From a bacterium (lineage in GTDB: Bacteria > SAR324 > XYD2-FULL-50-16): DNA of 64,000 bases. Positions 16,982 through 27,500 of this stretch are shown here, one piece after another (within the stretch, counting starts at the first letter, position 1; each line of letters begins with the position of its first letter). The notes below the pieces were generated by a model. That model was not told the DNA's origin and made no database searches. It worked only from the letters and a program-made list of their open reading frames with translations. The stretch is from positions 1-64,000 of the forward strand of contig JAHJTV010000082.1 of the NCBI GenBank assembly GCA_018829445.1, written 5' to 3'. The position numbers and the translations under genes are program-made.

Positions 16982-17896
16982 TTAGATTAATAACACCAGG
17001 GATAATGAGAAGAAGGATAACACTGTGGACAGAACGATGGATGCTGACGCCAATTCAGTATCACTGTTCAACAGTGCCGATAGCACATACAGGGATGTTG
17101 AAGTGGGGAGGGCAAAAAACACCATGCCGGTTCTGAATTGAATACCCGTCACATTGAACGCCCGCAGAAGAGCAAACCCCACCAAAGGCAGCAATAATAA
17201 TTTAAATACGGCTGCTATCAGAGATACCCTAAAGTGGTTCTTCAGGGTTTTGAAAGTTAATACAGCTCCTATGGATAACAGGGCAAGGGGAAGTGTTATC
17301 ATGGACATTAAACTGAAGGTGTTGTCCAGGAAAACCGGAAATGTATGGATCGTTTTTGAGTAGATGATTCCGGATATACAACCAATCACCAGTGGGTTTG
17401 TGATTAACTCCCTGGCCACGCTGAAAACCCGCTGTTTAAAACCGGTCTCCATTCCTGAATGCCAGATTAAAATGATTACGATTAATACACTAATAATGGG
17501 AATGATGAAGCCAATCAGGATGCCAAAACACTGGATTCCTTCATCCCCAAGGGCATTCATGACAACAGCCACTCCAACATAAGTGTTAAAGCGAAAACAG
17601 CTCTGGGAATATGATCCTGCCTGAAAATTGGAGATTTTGAACAGTTTAATTGACAGGGTACTGAGGATAAACACGATTAAAATGGCTAAAATAACGGCAA
17701 AATACAGATTCGATTGCAGAGCGGATTCCAATGAGGCACCACCAATCTTCCAGAACAGCATCACAGGAAAGAAGATAAAGTAGATCAGCCTGTCAGACGT
17801 TTTTAAAAAGACTTCATTGGTCAATCCCAGCCGTCTTAGTAATCCTCCTAAAAAGAGGAGGGCAAAAACCGGAAAAAGTGTGTTTAGCAATATCAC
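16982..17896 (-). CDS. AEC family transporter (auxin efflux carrier-like)
   Basis: A 304-residue integral membrane protein with about 8-10 hydrophobic helices. The start, NTLFPVFALLFLGGLLRRLG, and the later stretch with NALGDEGIQCFGI fit the AEC family (malonate/malate carrier-like proteins in bacteria). Length is normal. It lies 23 bases downstream of the EFR1 gene and may share a transcript with it and the DUF445 gene. Substrate unknown, perhaps a carboxylate. Confidence 0.78.
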   Translation of the reverse strand: MILLNTLFPVFALLFLGGLLRRLGLTNEVFLKTSDRLIYFIFFPVMLFWKIGGASLESALQSNLYFAVILAILIVFILSTLSIKLFKISNFQAGSYSQSCFRFNTYVGVAVVMNALGDEGIQCFGILIGFIIPIISVLIVIILIWHSGMETGFKQRVFSVARELITNPLVIGCISGIIYSKTIHTFPVFLDNTFSLMSMITLPLALLSIGAVLTFKTLKNHFRVSLIAAVFKLLLLPLVGFALLRAFNVTGIQFRTGMVFFALPTSTSLYVLSALLNSDTELASASIVLSTVLSFFSLSLVLLI

Positions 17897-17919
17897 CTGT
17901 ACGGCCCTCTGTCGCTTAA

Positions 17920-18723
17920 TTAAACAAAAGTTTCCGGTTCTTTGCGAACGCTGTAGTTCGTATACAGCCAGTCAGCAACGGTTTTTATCTGGGGATGATC
18001 CATCACTCGTGCACCTGACGGACAAACCTTTACGCAAGCACAACAGACAATGCATAGCGACTTATCGGTTTTTGCTGGATTTTGCTCATTTATGGCCAGG
18101 GTGGGGCATGCATTAACGCAGTCCAAGCACAACGTGCATTCAGACTCGATGGAAGTGGGCGAAATCGTAGAAAAATCCCTTGGCTCTCGATAAGGGAAGT
18201 TCCCGGGGATGGCAGGCAGACTGTTTTCTTCGCAAGTTGCCAGGTTTTCCGCCTTTCTCATGATTTTCTCCCCAAAGCCCAGGGCTTTTTGCAGGTCTGA
18301 ATGATCAGGCCTGTTTTCGGCAATCGGTTTTTCAGAGGTGGAATAGGAATGTTCGCCAATAAATGCTCCTGCAGCAATGGGAACGAAGCCCTGGTTTGAG
18401 ACTATCTCTTTCAACTCCAGAAGAGCGTCTTCATATTCGCGATTTCCATAAAGAACGATGATAACCGCCGGCGTCTTATTTCCCTTATATTGGCTTAAAC
18501 GACTTGTTGCTTCAGGCGGGATTCGTCCGGCGTATACAGGAGATCCGAATATAGCCAGATGACTCTCATCCATTTCTGTGAGTGGCGATGTAACAGTTGG
18601 AATTGTCAAATTGAACTCGTTGATGTTTTCCAGCCCTGTTCCCTGGGCAACGGCCTTTATTATCTTTTGGGTTGTTCTGGTGGGGGAAAAATAGATCAGG
18701 TTTAAAGATTTCAGCTTTTTCAT
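17920..18723 (-). CDS. EFR1 family flavodoxin-ferredoxin fusion
   Basis: A 267-residue redox protein. The N-terminal domain is flavodoxin-like: IYFSPTRTTQK at about residues 10-20 is the FMN phosphate-binding loop (usually SPTGTT, here with Arg for Gly), and GSPVYAGRIP is another flavin-contact loop. The C-terminal region carries two [4Fe-4S] motifs: Cys196, 199, 202 and 206, then Cys224, 227, 230 and 234. This order defines the EFR1 family, thought to shuttle electrons in anaerobes. It is flanked 14 bases upstream by DUF445 and 23 bases downstream by AEC, suggesting one operon. Redox partner unknown. Confidence 0.85.
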   Translation of the reverse strand: MKKLKSLNLIYFSPTRTTQKIIKAVAQGTGLENINEFNLTIPTVTSPLTEMDESHLAIFGSPVYAGRIPPEATSRLSQYKGNKTPAVIIVLYGNREYEDALLELKEIVSNQGFVPIAAGAFIGEHSYSTSEKPIAENRPDHSDLQKALGFGEKIMRKAENLATCEENSLPAIPGNFPYREPRDFSTISPTSIESECTLCLDCVNACPTLAINEQNPAKTDKSLCIVCCACVKVCPSGARVMDHPQIKTVADWLYTNYSVRKEPETFV

Positions 18724-18737
18724 AATAGGACCTGCAA

Positions 18738-20102
18738 TTATTGTTTTTTTCTGACCCAGCGTCTAGTGAGGAAGTATTCAAGGAATCCAATTCCGATGAG
18801 GGGACAGAGAATGATTAGAAATAACAGGGGGTCAAAGAGAGCGATGCCGACAAATCCTCCCAGAATTCCCCCTAATACTTCAATTACCGCCAGATGTTCT
18901 CCCGAGGCATCCTTCACCATTTTTTCCAGCTCGTCCGTATCGAAAGCCTTGACTTTTTCCGTGACGATTTGAGACACCTTTATTTTTTCTAAAACAGCCG
19001 GCATGGAGCGCGTCAGGAATATATCAAACCGATCGCTGGAAACAAATTCTTCAAGTGACTGTTGAGCAAATACCAGAATCCTTTTCAGTGTACTCTCCAT
19101 TTTCTTCCAGGAACTCTCTTGTTCAAGGTATTTATTAATTTCGGTCATTACCTTGGGAACTCCTTTTTCTCGAAACCGTTCGTTGATATCGATGACCAGG
19201 CGATGGTAGGTTCTGTTAATCTGTCTTGATCCCTGATTGGAGTTTAAAAAATCGGCGAAATCCTGGACGGCTTTTTCCAGAAAAGTGTAGGCATTGGTTC
19301 GAAACTTATCAGAGGATAGGGCATCATACAGGATTTCTTCAATCGCCTTCTGATCGAAGTCAAACGTCCAGGCAGCCAGCTTCAGCATTCCCTTTTTGAT
19401 AGGACCCTGTCGATCTATGATTTTATTAAGTTGGCTATAAATAAACTCGGATATTTCCGGAATATGGTCTTCAAGCAAAGCAGAGAGTTTTTTTGAAATC
19501 TCCTTAAGATCAATGGTTCCTTCTTTAATGTTTTTTTCGATGAGTTGAGTCAATTCCCTGATCAGACTTTTTAGATCTACCTTTTCTTTCAGGTAGTTGA
19601 CCATATTGATTTCCGAGAGCTGCAACATCCCGAAATAGATTCTGGGAGAATTCATCTGGAACTTTCTCAGCAACCAGTTGGTAATTAAACGCTGGATCTT
19701 GGGGTCTTCCAGATTCTTTTCGATGTACCCGTTTAACGAGGTAATGGAATCGGCAATAACATGATTGTCAACAATGTAGGCTTTTAAATCTTTAGGATTG
19801 AAAAAGTTATCGGCAATCCCTTCCCCCAGCTTTTCTGCAATCTGTCCCTGGTTCCTGGGAATCAGTCCCTGAATACCATGTTTGGTTCTCTCCTTGGGTT
19901 TGAACAGCATGGTAATTGCTAAAAAATTGGTAAAATAACCCACCATGGAAGAGAGAAGAATTTTATAGGCAATATCCAGGTAAGAATAAAGAGAATGGAC
20001 GATGATTCCAGACTCAGGGGTAGAGAGTGTCCGTAAAATTAAGATCAGGACAAGACAGGGAGGGAATATAAACTTAAAGACAATTCTAAGTACGGTAACC
20101 AA
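18738..20102 (-). CDS. DUF445 family membrane protein
   Basis: A 454-residue protein with one or two N-terminal helices, a long charged helical middle, and C-terminal hydrophobic segments (about 410-445). The diagnostic run MVGYFTNFLAITMLFKP, followed by GLIPRNQGQIAEKLGEGIAD, is the DUF445/YheB signature. Function is not established; a structural role at the membrane has been proposed for relatives. It is the first gene of a probable three-gene leftward operon with the EFR1 and AEC genes. Confidence 0.83.
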   Translation of the reverse strand: MVTVLRIVFKFIFPPCLVLILILRTLSTPESGIIVHSLYSYLDIAYKILLSSMVGYFTNFLAITMLFKPKERTKHGIQGLIPRNQGQIAEKLGEGIADNFFNPKDLKAYIVDNHVIADSITSLNGYIEKNLEDPKIQRLITNWLLRKFQMNSPRIYFGMLQLSEINMVNYLKEKVDLKSLIRELTQLIEKNIKEGTIDLKEISKKLSALLEDHIPEISEFIYSQLNKIIDRQGPIKKGMLKLAAWTFDFDQKAIEEILYDALSSDKFRTNAYTFLEKAVQDFADFLNSNQGSRQINRTYHRLVIDINERFREKGVPKVMTEINKYLEQESSWKKMESTLKRILVFAQQSLEEFVSSDRFDIFLTRSMPAVLEKIKVSQIVTEKVKAFDTDELEKMVKDASGEHLAVIEVLGGILGGFVGIALFDPLLFLIILCPLIGIGFLEYFLTRRWVRKKQ

Positions 20103-20613
20103 AATGATTAGACTCCTTTTAGAACATTATGCTTTTATCTATTGAAGAATCGCATTTGCCGAAACCTGGCTGAAAAATCAACAGATCAGGTGTGAATGAT
20201 TGTTGACTCTGATGGTACAAAATAAAATCGATTCCTGGCACAAAATTTATTAGTATTTTGAAATTATAGAGAAAAGGAAATTTAATCTGTCTCTGTTTTC
20301 AGAAACTACATACTTTCTTTACAATTTTATCATATTATAACGAGCAGATATTTGATTCAATCCGGATTCTCTCGAATAGGTGTCAAAAGTTTGCCTGATT
20401 TATTCTTTGACCTTTATCTTTTTGACCAAGATATCCTATTCAGGATAAATTAAGACATTAAAAAAATTGGAGATTTATTAGGGTGAATCCTTTGGCAAAA
20501 AATGTTTTCCCTGATTTTCAGGGAGAGAATAAATTCACTTTTTGTTTTCAGTTGTCTTGCCTTAACTTGGATATCACAAAAATATTATAATACTTAGCCG
20601 GGGTCTTTTGGTT
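20103..20613. other. divergent promoter region, 0.5 kb
   Basis: An A/T-rich gap between the divergent DUF445 and histidine kinase genes. It must hold both promoters. No clear hairpin terminator, riboswitch or operator was recognised. Confidence 0.4.
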
Positions 20614-22752
20614 ATGTTGAAGCATAAACTGAGGCGGATTCGAAACAGATCACCAAAGGGGATATCAATACGATCCAGTTTATTTCGCAATTTCTCTATT
20701 CTGATTATTCTGATTTTAATATCATTTTCCGCTGCACTGCTCATTCTTCAGTTCTCCGAACTATCCATGCTTTCCAGACGACTGGTTACCGAAGCTTCCA
20801 TTGAGATGGAATCGGAGTTTCAGAAAATATTCCAACCGGTTATCAAAAACATTAATATATCTGCTCACTGGGGCAGACTAAAACAGTACAATACACTTGA
20901 ATCGAAAGAGATGCTGGAGATGTTCATTCCCATTCTTGATGAGTATGAATATATAGTCCGCATCAAAAGCAGTGATCGTGAGGGCAATGGATTCTCGTTA
21001 TACAAGAATCCGATGGATGATGAATGGATAACGACTCAGACTTATACCGATTTACCAGGAACCAGGGAATTGGTTTCAAAATGGGATGATAACCTGGATC
21101 TGATTGAGAGGAGATGGCTTCCCATAAACCGTGATTTGAGACTGGAAGCGTGGTATCAGAGTGTCATTGATAGCGAATCCTATCGATTGGGCTGGAATGA
21201 ACCCTATTTTTTGGAGAATTCCAGAAACCTGGTGATAACGGCATCAATCAAGATAGAAAGTGGTGTAGGAAAAGCATATGTTTTGGCATTTGACATTCTG
21301 CTCAAGGATCTTCAGGACATCATGGAGAAGACCGTTTTAAGCGAAAATGGGATTGTGTTTATCTCCACCATGGATGACAGGTTGATTAGCATCTCCGGAA
21401 ATGTTCTGGGGAATCTTAACCTTACCAATGCTGATTTGGCGCTTCAGTCCCTTTACGATTTTGATTTGCCCAGGGTCAAAGAGTTGCTCAAGGAGTGGGA
21501 CTCCCGAAACAGACGTCATCTTTCCAAAGTGGTGTATTTTGGTTCAGCCAGAGATCGATGGGTTGGAACAATTGTCCCTTTTCCCGGAAAGGGGGTTCCG
21601 ATTCTAAAAATCGGGATGCTGGCTCCGTTATCCGACGTCATGCATTATGATATTGTCAGGGTTGCCACTATCTTTCTGATTTTTATTCTGGCTCTCCTAT
21701 TTGCCGTGTTTATGACCAAGAAAATGGCAAAACGATACATCAATCCGGTTAAAAAGATTTTGGAGCAAAGTCTGAGAATCAGCCAGGGGGATTTAAGAAA
21801 GGGGGAACCAATCGATTGTAACATCTCTGAGTTGAGACAATTGGCCGATACTCACGAAACAATGCGTCAGGCCCTGGAGGAATCGCGACAACAACTGGAG
21901 GAATACAGTCGAACCCTCTCACAAAAAGTTGAAGAGAGAACCTTCGAATTAAACAGGAAATCCGAAGAACTGGAGGAGCTGAATCGAACCCTGGAAGAAA
22001 GAGTCAAAAAGGAAGTTGAAGCCAATCAACAAAAGGACCAGCTGATGTTAAGAAGTGCCCGACAGGCTCAAATGGGAGAAATGTTGAGTATGATAGCGCA
22101 CCAGTGGCGACAGCCGTTGTCCTCAATCAGCACTGTTACCGGCAACCTCCTGGTTTTTATTGAACTGGACAATTACAATAAGGAGCAGTTCTTTGAGCTG
22201 TTGAGCAGCATAAATGAGCATGCCCAGTTCTTATCGAGAACCATAAATGATTTCAGGTACTTTTTTAATCCCAACAAGAAGAAAGAATCGATCTTGCTCG
22301 AGACCATTATTGAGCAGACCATCAATATCATTGGGCGTTCTCTGGAATACAAAAACATTGTTCTGGAAAAGGACTATCGATTCGAAGGGCCGATTATTAC
22401 TTATCCGAATGAGATTACCCAGGTGTTCTTGAACATTATAAAGAATGCACAAGATGTGATTGTGGAGAAGCGAGTGGAAAAACCGATCATCAAGATCAAG
22501 GGATATCAGGATGGCAACATGCAGGTAGTTGAAATAAAAGACAATGCCGGAGGTATTCCTCTGGAGCATCTTGAAAAGGTATTTGATCCCTATTTTTCAA
22601 CGAAGGGAGAAAAACAGGGAACAGGACTAGGATTGTATATGTCCAAACTTATTATTGAGAAACATTGCAAGGGCAGATTGGCTGTTCAAAACGAAGATGG
22701 TGGTGCAAATTTTATCATCTCGATGCCCATGTTAACTGATGAGGAGATATAA
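20614..22752 (+). CDS. membrane sensor histidine kinase
   Basis: About 712 residues from the ATG at 20614, preceded by a GGGG-type site. Helix 1 (about 30-48) and helix 2 (about 350-368) enclose a 300-residue extracytoplasmic sensor of probable Cache type. Next come a HAMP-like linker, a coiled coil (about 415-480), the dimerisation box MIAHQWRQPLSSIS with phospho-acceptor His near 496, and a HATPase domain: an N box at NIIKNAQD, then DNAGGIP and GTGLGLYMSK. The kinase module is a close paralogue of the one ending the 24556-29550 protein. Two receiver genes follow at once, the first 3 bases away, so they are likely partners. Confidence 0.88.
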   Translation: MLKHKLRRIRNRSPKGISIRSSLFRNFSILIILILISFSAALLILQFSELSMLSRRLVTEASIEMESEFQKIFQPVIKNINISAHWGRLKQYNTLESKEMLEMFIPILDEYEYIVRIKSSDREGNGFSLYKNPMDDEWITTQTYTDLPGTRELVSKWDDNLDLIERRWLPINRDLRLEAWYQSVIDSESYRLGWNEPYFLENSRNLVITASIKIESGVGKAYVLAFDILLKDLQDIMEKTVLSENGIVFISTMDDRLISISGNVLGNLNLTNADLALQSLYDFDLPRVKELLKEWDSRNRRHLSKVVYFGSARDRWVGTIVPFPGKGVPILKIGMLAPLSDVMHYDIVRVATIFLIFILALLFAVFMTKKMAKRYINPVKKILEQSLRISQGDLRKGEPIDCNISELRQLADTHETMRQALEESRQQLEEYSRTLSQKVEERTFELNRKSEELEELNRTLEERVKKEVEANQQKDQLMLRSARQAQMGEMLSMIAHQWRQPLSSISTVTGNLLVFIELDNYNKEQFFELLSSINEHAQFLSRTINDFRYFFNPNKKKESILLETIIEQTINIIGRSLEYKNIVLEKDYRFEGPIITYPNEITQVFLNIIKNAQDVIVEKRVEKPIIKIKGYQDGNMQVVEIKDNAGGIPLEHLEKVFDPYFSTKGEKQGTGLGLYMSKLIIEKHCKGRLAVQNEDGGANFIISMPMLTDEEI

Positions 22753-22755
22753 AAA

Positions 22756-23169
22756 GTGATTGGAGCAAAGGAACTGATCAAGTTTTCTGATCGCATTCGA
22801 ATCCTTTATGTGGAAGATGACGAAAAACTACGAGAGGATACTGGCAGACTCCTGGGAACATTTTTTAAAAACCTGACATTAGCTGAAAATGGTCGGATAG
22901 CTATGGAAAAATATAAGCCGGGAGAATTTGATATTGTTATCAGTGATTTTGTTATGCCTGAAATGGACGGAATGGAGCTTACCAGGCAGATCAAAGCCAT
23001 TGATAAGGATCAAGTACTCATCATTCTTTCGGCTCATGATGAACTACATTTTGTTGAAGAATTTAGGGCGGCTGGAGTGGATGATTTCATATTTAAGCCT
23101 CTGAATATTAAAGAATTTATAGATACAATGCACAAAGCCTGTTTGGCTGTTACAGAGAAAAAAGATTAG
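22756..23169 (+). CDS. single-domain response regulator (receiver)
   Basis: A 137-residue CheY-like receiver with a GTG start. Its ribosome binding site (GAGGAG) lies inside the end of the kinase gene. Acidic pocket residues occur in LYVEDDEKL, the phospho-acceptor Asp in VISDFVMPEMDG, the Ser of LSAHDE stands in the switch Thr/Ser place, and the conserved Lys is in FKPLN. No output domain is present, so it may act as a phosphate relay or protein-binding switch. It is strikingly similar to the receiver of the next gene, implying tandem duplication. Confidence 0.88.
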   Translation: MIGAKELIKFSDRIRILYVEDDEKLREDTGRLLGTFFKNLTLAENGRIAMEKYKPGEFDIVISDFVMPEMDGMELTRQIKAIDKDQVLIILSAHDELHFVEEFRAAGVDDFIFKPLNIKEFIDTMHKACLAVTEKKD

Positions 23170-23201
23170 AAAGACCTTAACTTCTCAAATATTGGGTGTA
23201 T

Positions 23202-24551
23202 ATGGAAAATGCAGTCAAACTGAAAGAGCTGATCGAATTCTCGCAACACTTGAGTGTGTTGTATGTGGAAGACGATGAGCAGCTGAGAAAGGACACATTG
23301 CGATTGTTATCGACCTTTTTTAAGCATATAGAACCGGCTGTCAATGGAAAGGAAGGGTTAGAGAAATATCAGTCAGGTGATTACGAGATTGTAATCAGCG
23401 ATTTAAGAATGCCGGTTATGGATGGCATTGAGATGGTCAGAAGGATCAGGGAGGTGAATGACAACCAGATCATCCTTATCACTTCAGCTCATGATGAATC
23501 CCAGTATTTGCTGCAACTAATCAGCATGGGAGTGAACAATTTTATTCTCAAGCCCCTTGATATCAAAAAGTTTTTAAGTGTGTTGGAAAAAACGATTGAG
23601 CTGGTCAGGTTGCGTAAAATGGAATCGGATTATAAAAAGCAACTTGAAGAGACGGTTCGATTAAGAACCAAAGAACTGTCCGAGCTGAACGAGGAACTAG
23701 CACAATACAATGAAACCCTGGAGCAGAAGGTTACTGAACGTACCGAAGAGCTGAACAGAAGTTTGCTGGAGGTGGAAAGAGCCAATAAGAAGCTGATGGA
23801 CAGCATCGAGTATGCCAAGGTTATCCAAAGATCTCTTCTGCCGAACGTGCATCAGGTTAAGAAGCAGCTCCCGGGTAGCTTTTTTATCTGGATGCCGAGG
23901 GACGTGGTCGGAGGTGATATCTTTTTCTTGGAGTTTTTTGACGACAATTTCCTGATTGGTGTGATGGATTGTACGGGTCACGGTGTCCCCGGAGCATTTA
24001 TGACAATGATAGCTTCAACTGGATTGAGACGGATCACAAAAGATGAAGGGTGTTTGGACCCAGCTGAGATTCTGAAACGACTTAATTTTATCGTTAAAAC
24101 CTCACTGCAACAGGATACGGAGTTTGGTTTGTCTGATGATGGTTTGGACGCTGCCATCTGTTTTGTCAACGCCAAGGAGAGGATACTGAGTTTTTCGGGG
24201 GCACGTCTGCCGCTGGTGACCGTCCATAATGGCGATACCACCATTATTAAAGGAGACAGGGAGAGTATCGGTTACAAAAAGTCAAATCTTGATTACAGGT
24301 TTACTAAAAAAATTGTAGATATTAAAGAAGGGATGTCGTTCTACCTCTATAGTGACGGTGTTGTTGATCAGATAGGCGGAGAAAAGAATTTTGGATTCGG
24401 ACATCGGAGATTTCATAAAGTGATAAGGGGGAATCACCAGATGTCTTTTGATCAGCAACAGAAAAAGGTTCTTCAGGAGTTTGAATACTATAAAGGTGAT
24501 AATGAAATAAGGGATGATGTTACTATCATCGGGTTTTCATTGGACAGTTAA
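23202..24551 (+). CDS. response regulator with PP2C/SpoIIE phosphatase (SiaA/RsbU-like) output
   Basis: About 449 residues from the ATG at 23202. Residues 1-125 are a receiver (Asp near 67 in VISDLRMPVMDG; Lys in LKPLD). A heptad-rich coiled coil covers about 140-205. The C-terminal region is a SpoIIE-type PP2C phosphatase with metal-binding Asp residues in DVVGGDIF, MDCTGHGVPGAFMTM, GLDAAICF and YSDGVVDQ. The DCTGHGVPGAFMTM form is characteristic of SiaA-type phosphatases. Since a SiaC-like protein and SiaB-like kinases are encoded just across the convergent junction, it probably dephosphorylates the SiaC-like protein under control of the adjacent kinase. It ends 4 bases from the opposing gene. 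Confidence 0.87.
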   Translation: MENAVKLKELIEFSQHLSVLYVEDDEQLRKDTLRLLSTFFKHIEPAVNGKEGLEKYQSGDYEIVISDLRMPVMDGIEMVRRIREVNDNQIILITSAHDESQYLLQLISMGVNNFILKPLDIKKFLSVLEKTIELVRLRKMESDYKKQLEETVRLRTKELSELNEELAQYNETLEQKVTERTEELNRSLLEVERANKKLMDSIEYAKVIQRSLLPNVHQVKKQLPGSFFIWMPRDVVGGDIFFLEFFDDNFLIGVMDCTGHGVPGAFMTMIASTGLRRITKDEGCLDPAEILKRLNFIVKTSLQQDTEFGLSDDGLDAAICFVNAKERILSFSGARLPLVTVHNGDTTIIKGDRESIGYKKSNLDYRFTKKIVDIKEGMSFYLYSDGVVDQIGGEKNFGFGHRRFHKVIRGNHQMSFDQQQKKVLQEFEYYKGDNEIRDDVTIIGFSLDS

Positions 24552-24555
24552 CGAA

Positions 24556-27500
24556 TTATCGGGAAATGATTTCCGCTTTTACCAGCAGTTCCTTATTGGC
24601 GATGGGTAATTGTATTTCAAATGAAGCGCCTCCTTTTATATTTCTAACTGTAAGTTCCCCCCTGCAGTGCTTTTCCACAATTATTTTTGACATGTAAAGC
24701 CCCAAACCGGTGCCGGTTTTTTCCTCTTTGGTTGAGAAATAAGGTTCGAAAATCTTGTCAATAATCTCCTCCGGAACTCCACCGGCATTATCTGTAAAAG
24801 TGACGGTCTGATGCTGGTCTGATTCTGTGCTTTCGATTGTAATCCATGGATCGGTAACGGAGTTTTCAATAAGGGCATCTTGTGCATTTTTTATGATATT
24901 CAAAAATACCTGCATCAATTCATTCGAGTAGGTTACAATGGGTTTTGAAAACAAGCAGTTGTTTTTCAGCTGAATGTTTTTGTGTTCCAGGGATTTGCCG
25001 ATCAGTTTCAGGGTTTTCCCCAGAATATCCTCCAAGTGTATCAATTCCGCCTTTTTCTTCGGGCTGAAAAATTCTCTGAAATCATTGATGGTCCCTGATA
25101 GATATTGTACTTGTTCATTAATGGTGGTTAACAGTGAGGAGAATTCATCCTTGCTTATCCTGTCCAACTCCAGGAAGATTTGCATATTGCCGGCAACAGT
25201 GCTGATGGACGATAAGGGCTGTCTCCATTGATGAGCGATCATGCCAATCATTTCTCCCATGGCTGCCATTTTTGATTGCTGAATCAGCAACTGCTCCTGT
25301 TCCAGCCTTCTGTCCAACTCCTCCCGCACCTTATTTTCCAGATTCCTGTTGAGTTCTTCCAGCTCCTGGGTTCTATGGGTTACTTGTTGTTCAAGGGTGC
25401 GGCTGTATTCCCTGATCTCCTCATAGAGTCGGCTGTTTTCTGCAGAGATTTCCTGTTGTTTCACATAGCTCTCTGCATGATTCAAAGCAATTGCCACCTG
25501 GGTTGCAAATATCCCGACGATTTCCCTGTCTTTGGCTGAAAAAACCGATTTTGCATGGTGATTGTCCAGGTAGATGAATCCCTTGAGGATATCGTCAAAA
25601 ATGATGGGAGCAACCAGGATAGATCGGAGTTGGTTAACCCGAATGCTCCTGCTGTGGCTCCATTGGCTTTCACTTCTGGCATCCCGGGTGATGATAATCT
25701 TTTTTGTTTCCAGGACTGAGTTTATAATAGCACTGCTGAAGCAATGCTCTATTTCGCTGATAGGCTGTCCCAGAGCGTTTTTAGTGATGCGGGGTTTCAT
25801 GGCATCACCATGGATACATTTTTCAATATCGGTACAGGTAAAAAGATACCCATGATTCGCACCGGTTAACTGCATTGCTCCTTCCAGACTTGCATCAAAC
25901 AGTTCATCCAAATTATGGGTTGTGGTTATCTTCTGGCTGATTTCAAATAGTTTTAGAATACTGTTGTCTGTTGCATTATAGGGCGAAATTGAAGTAGAGG
26001 ATCGTGTTGGATGTAGTTGCCAGTTATCGAGCTTTTCTTTGTATATCTCATAGAACCCGGTCACACCTTTTCCCAGCATATCGTCCAATAGCTGATGAGC
26101 TTGACGGATATAATCCGAATTGGAGCTGTTAATCCAGTTCAGGTGTAATCGCACAAAATCCAGGTGAAAGTCAAGCAGGGGTGCTTTCAGATCCCGGGCT
26201 ATGATGGCAGCAACCTGTATATGTTTCTCCGCATCTTCTGCCTGGCGTAATTCCAAGTATGCATTTGCAGCCAGAATGTTAAACATGGCCTCCATATACG
26301 GATCCGGTCTTAACTTGATGATGGGTTTTACGATTTCAAAATAGTTTAGAGCCGTTTCCGGCTCTTTCATACGAAGAGCTACCTGAATGCGGCTGAAATA
26401 GACCGGCAGGGCTTCAACCCTCTGAGCTGCTTTATCAATGTTGGGAAGCAGTTTTTCGTACAGTTGCAGTGCATCAGCAAAATTTCCCAGCATTCCATGA
26501 ATATAAGCCATGGATGCTTCGTATAAAACAATGGCGATTGGGCCGGCCAGATCCCGGTAATTGGAAATCTCAATACCAAAATCCAGGGCCTTCTGAAAAT
26601 TACCCCTTTCCAGTTCCAATGCTTGCATGGACCATAACTTTATCAGATGTCGGAAGTCTTCCAGGCCAGGTTTATCGAGTTGGTTAATGCAGTGATCGAT
26701 ATAGGTTTCTGCTTCCTTAAACCGCAAAAGATAAGCGCTTAGAATTCCATGGGTTGAAGCAGGGCCTATGGTCAGATAATAGAGTCTGTGTTTCAGCGCG
26801 ATTTCCACGCCATCTTTAAGCAGTTCCAACCGCTCGGAAAATGTTTTATCGCTGACAACCATGCCGAGTTGAATGACGCTTTCGGCTATATATTTTTCTT
26901 CATGCGGCAGAATCTCCATGGACATCAGGTTTTGTCCATATTTAAGCATCTCCTTTTTCTTTCCCCTGGCAAACGACAAAGAGATCTGCAAACCGATGAA
27001 TTGAAGTCTGCGAATTCTGTCATTTTCCAGCCAGGGTTCGATCTCCATTAATTCCTGCCAAAGTTCATCGTATTCCCTGCTAAATGCTTGAGTATGACGA
27101 ATAGCATTATAACGAACGTTGAATTGTGTTGCTGTATCCAGTGAATCCTGGTCTTTCAAATTTTTCAATTGCAGCAGGGCTTTTCTATAGTAGATCTCAG
27201 CCTGCCTGTCACTATACATTCCATTATCGGTGAGTTGGGCGGCCTTTATGTAATATTGCATGGCCTTTAACGCATCGCCGGCGTGGTCGAAGTGACGGGC
27301 GATATCAAAAACAGCGTCGGGAGAATGGGGTAGGGTACTTTTTTCCAGATAGGTGGCTACTGTTTTATAGAGGGACGCTTTCAGCTCCGGTTCTAAATCG
27401 CTTAAAAGGGCATAGCGAGTATCATTGTTACAAAAGGAATAAAACCTCTGTGAACTAACCGATAACACATTAACTTGAACAGCCCTGTCCAGAATGTTGA

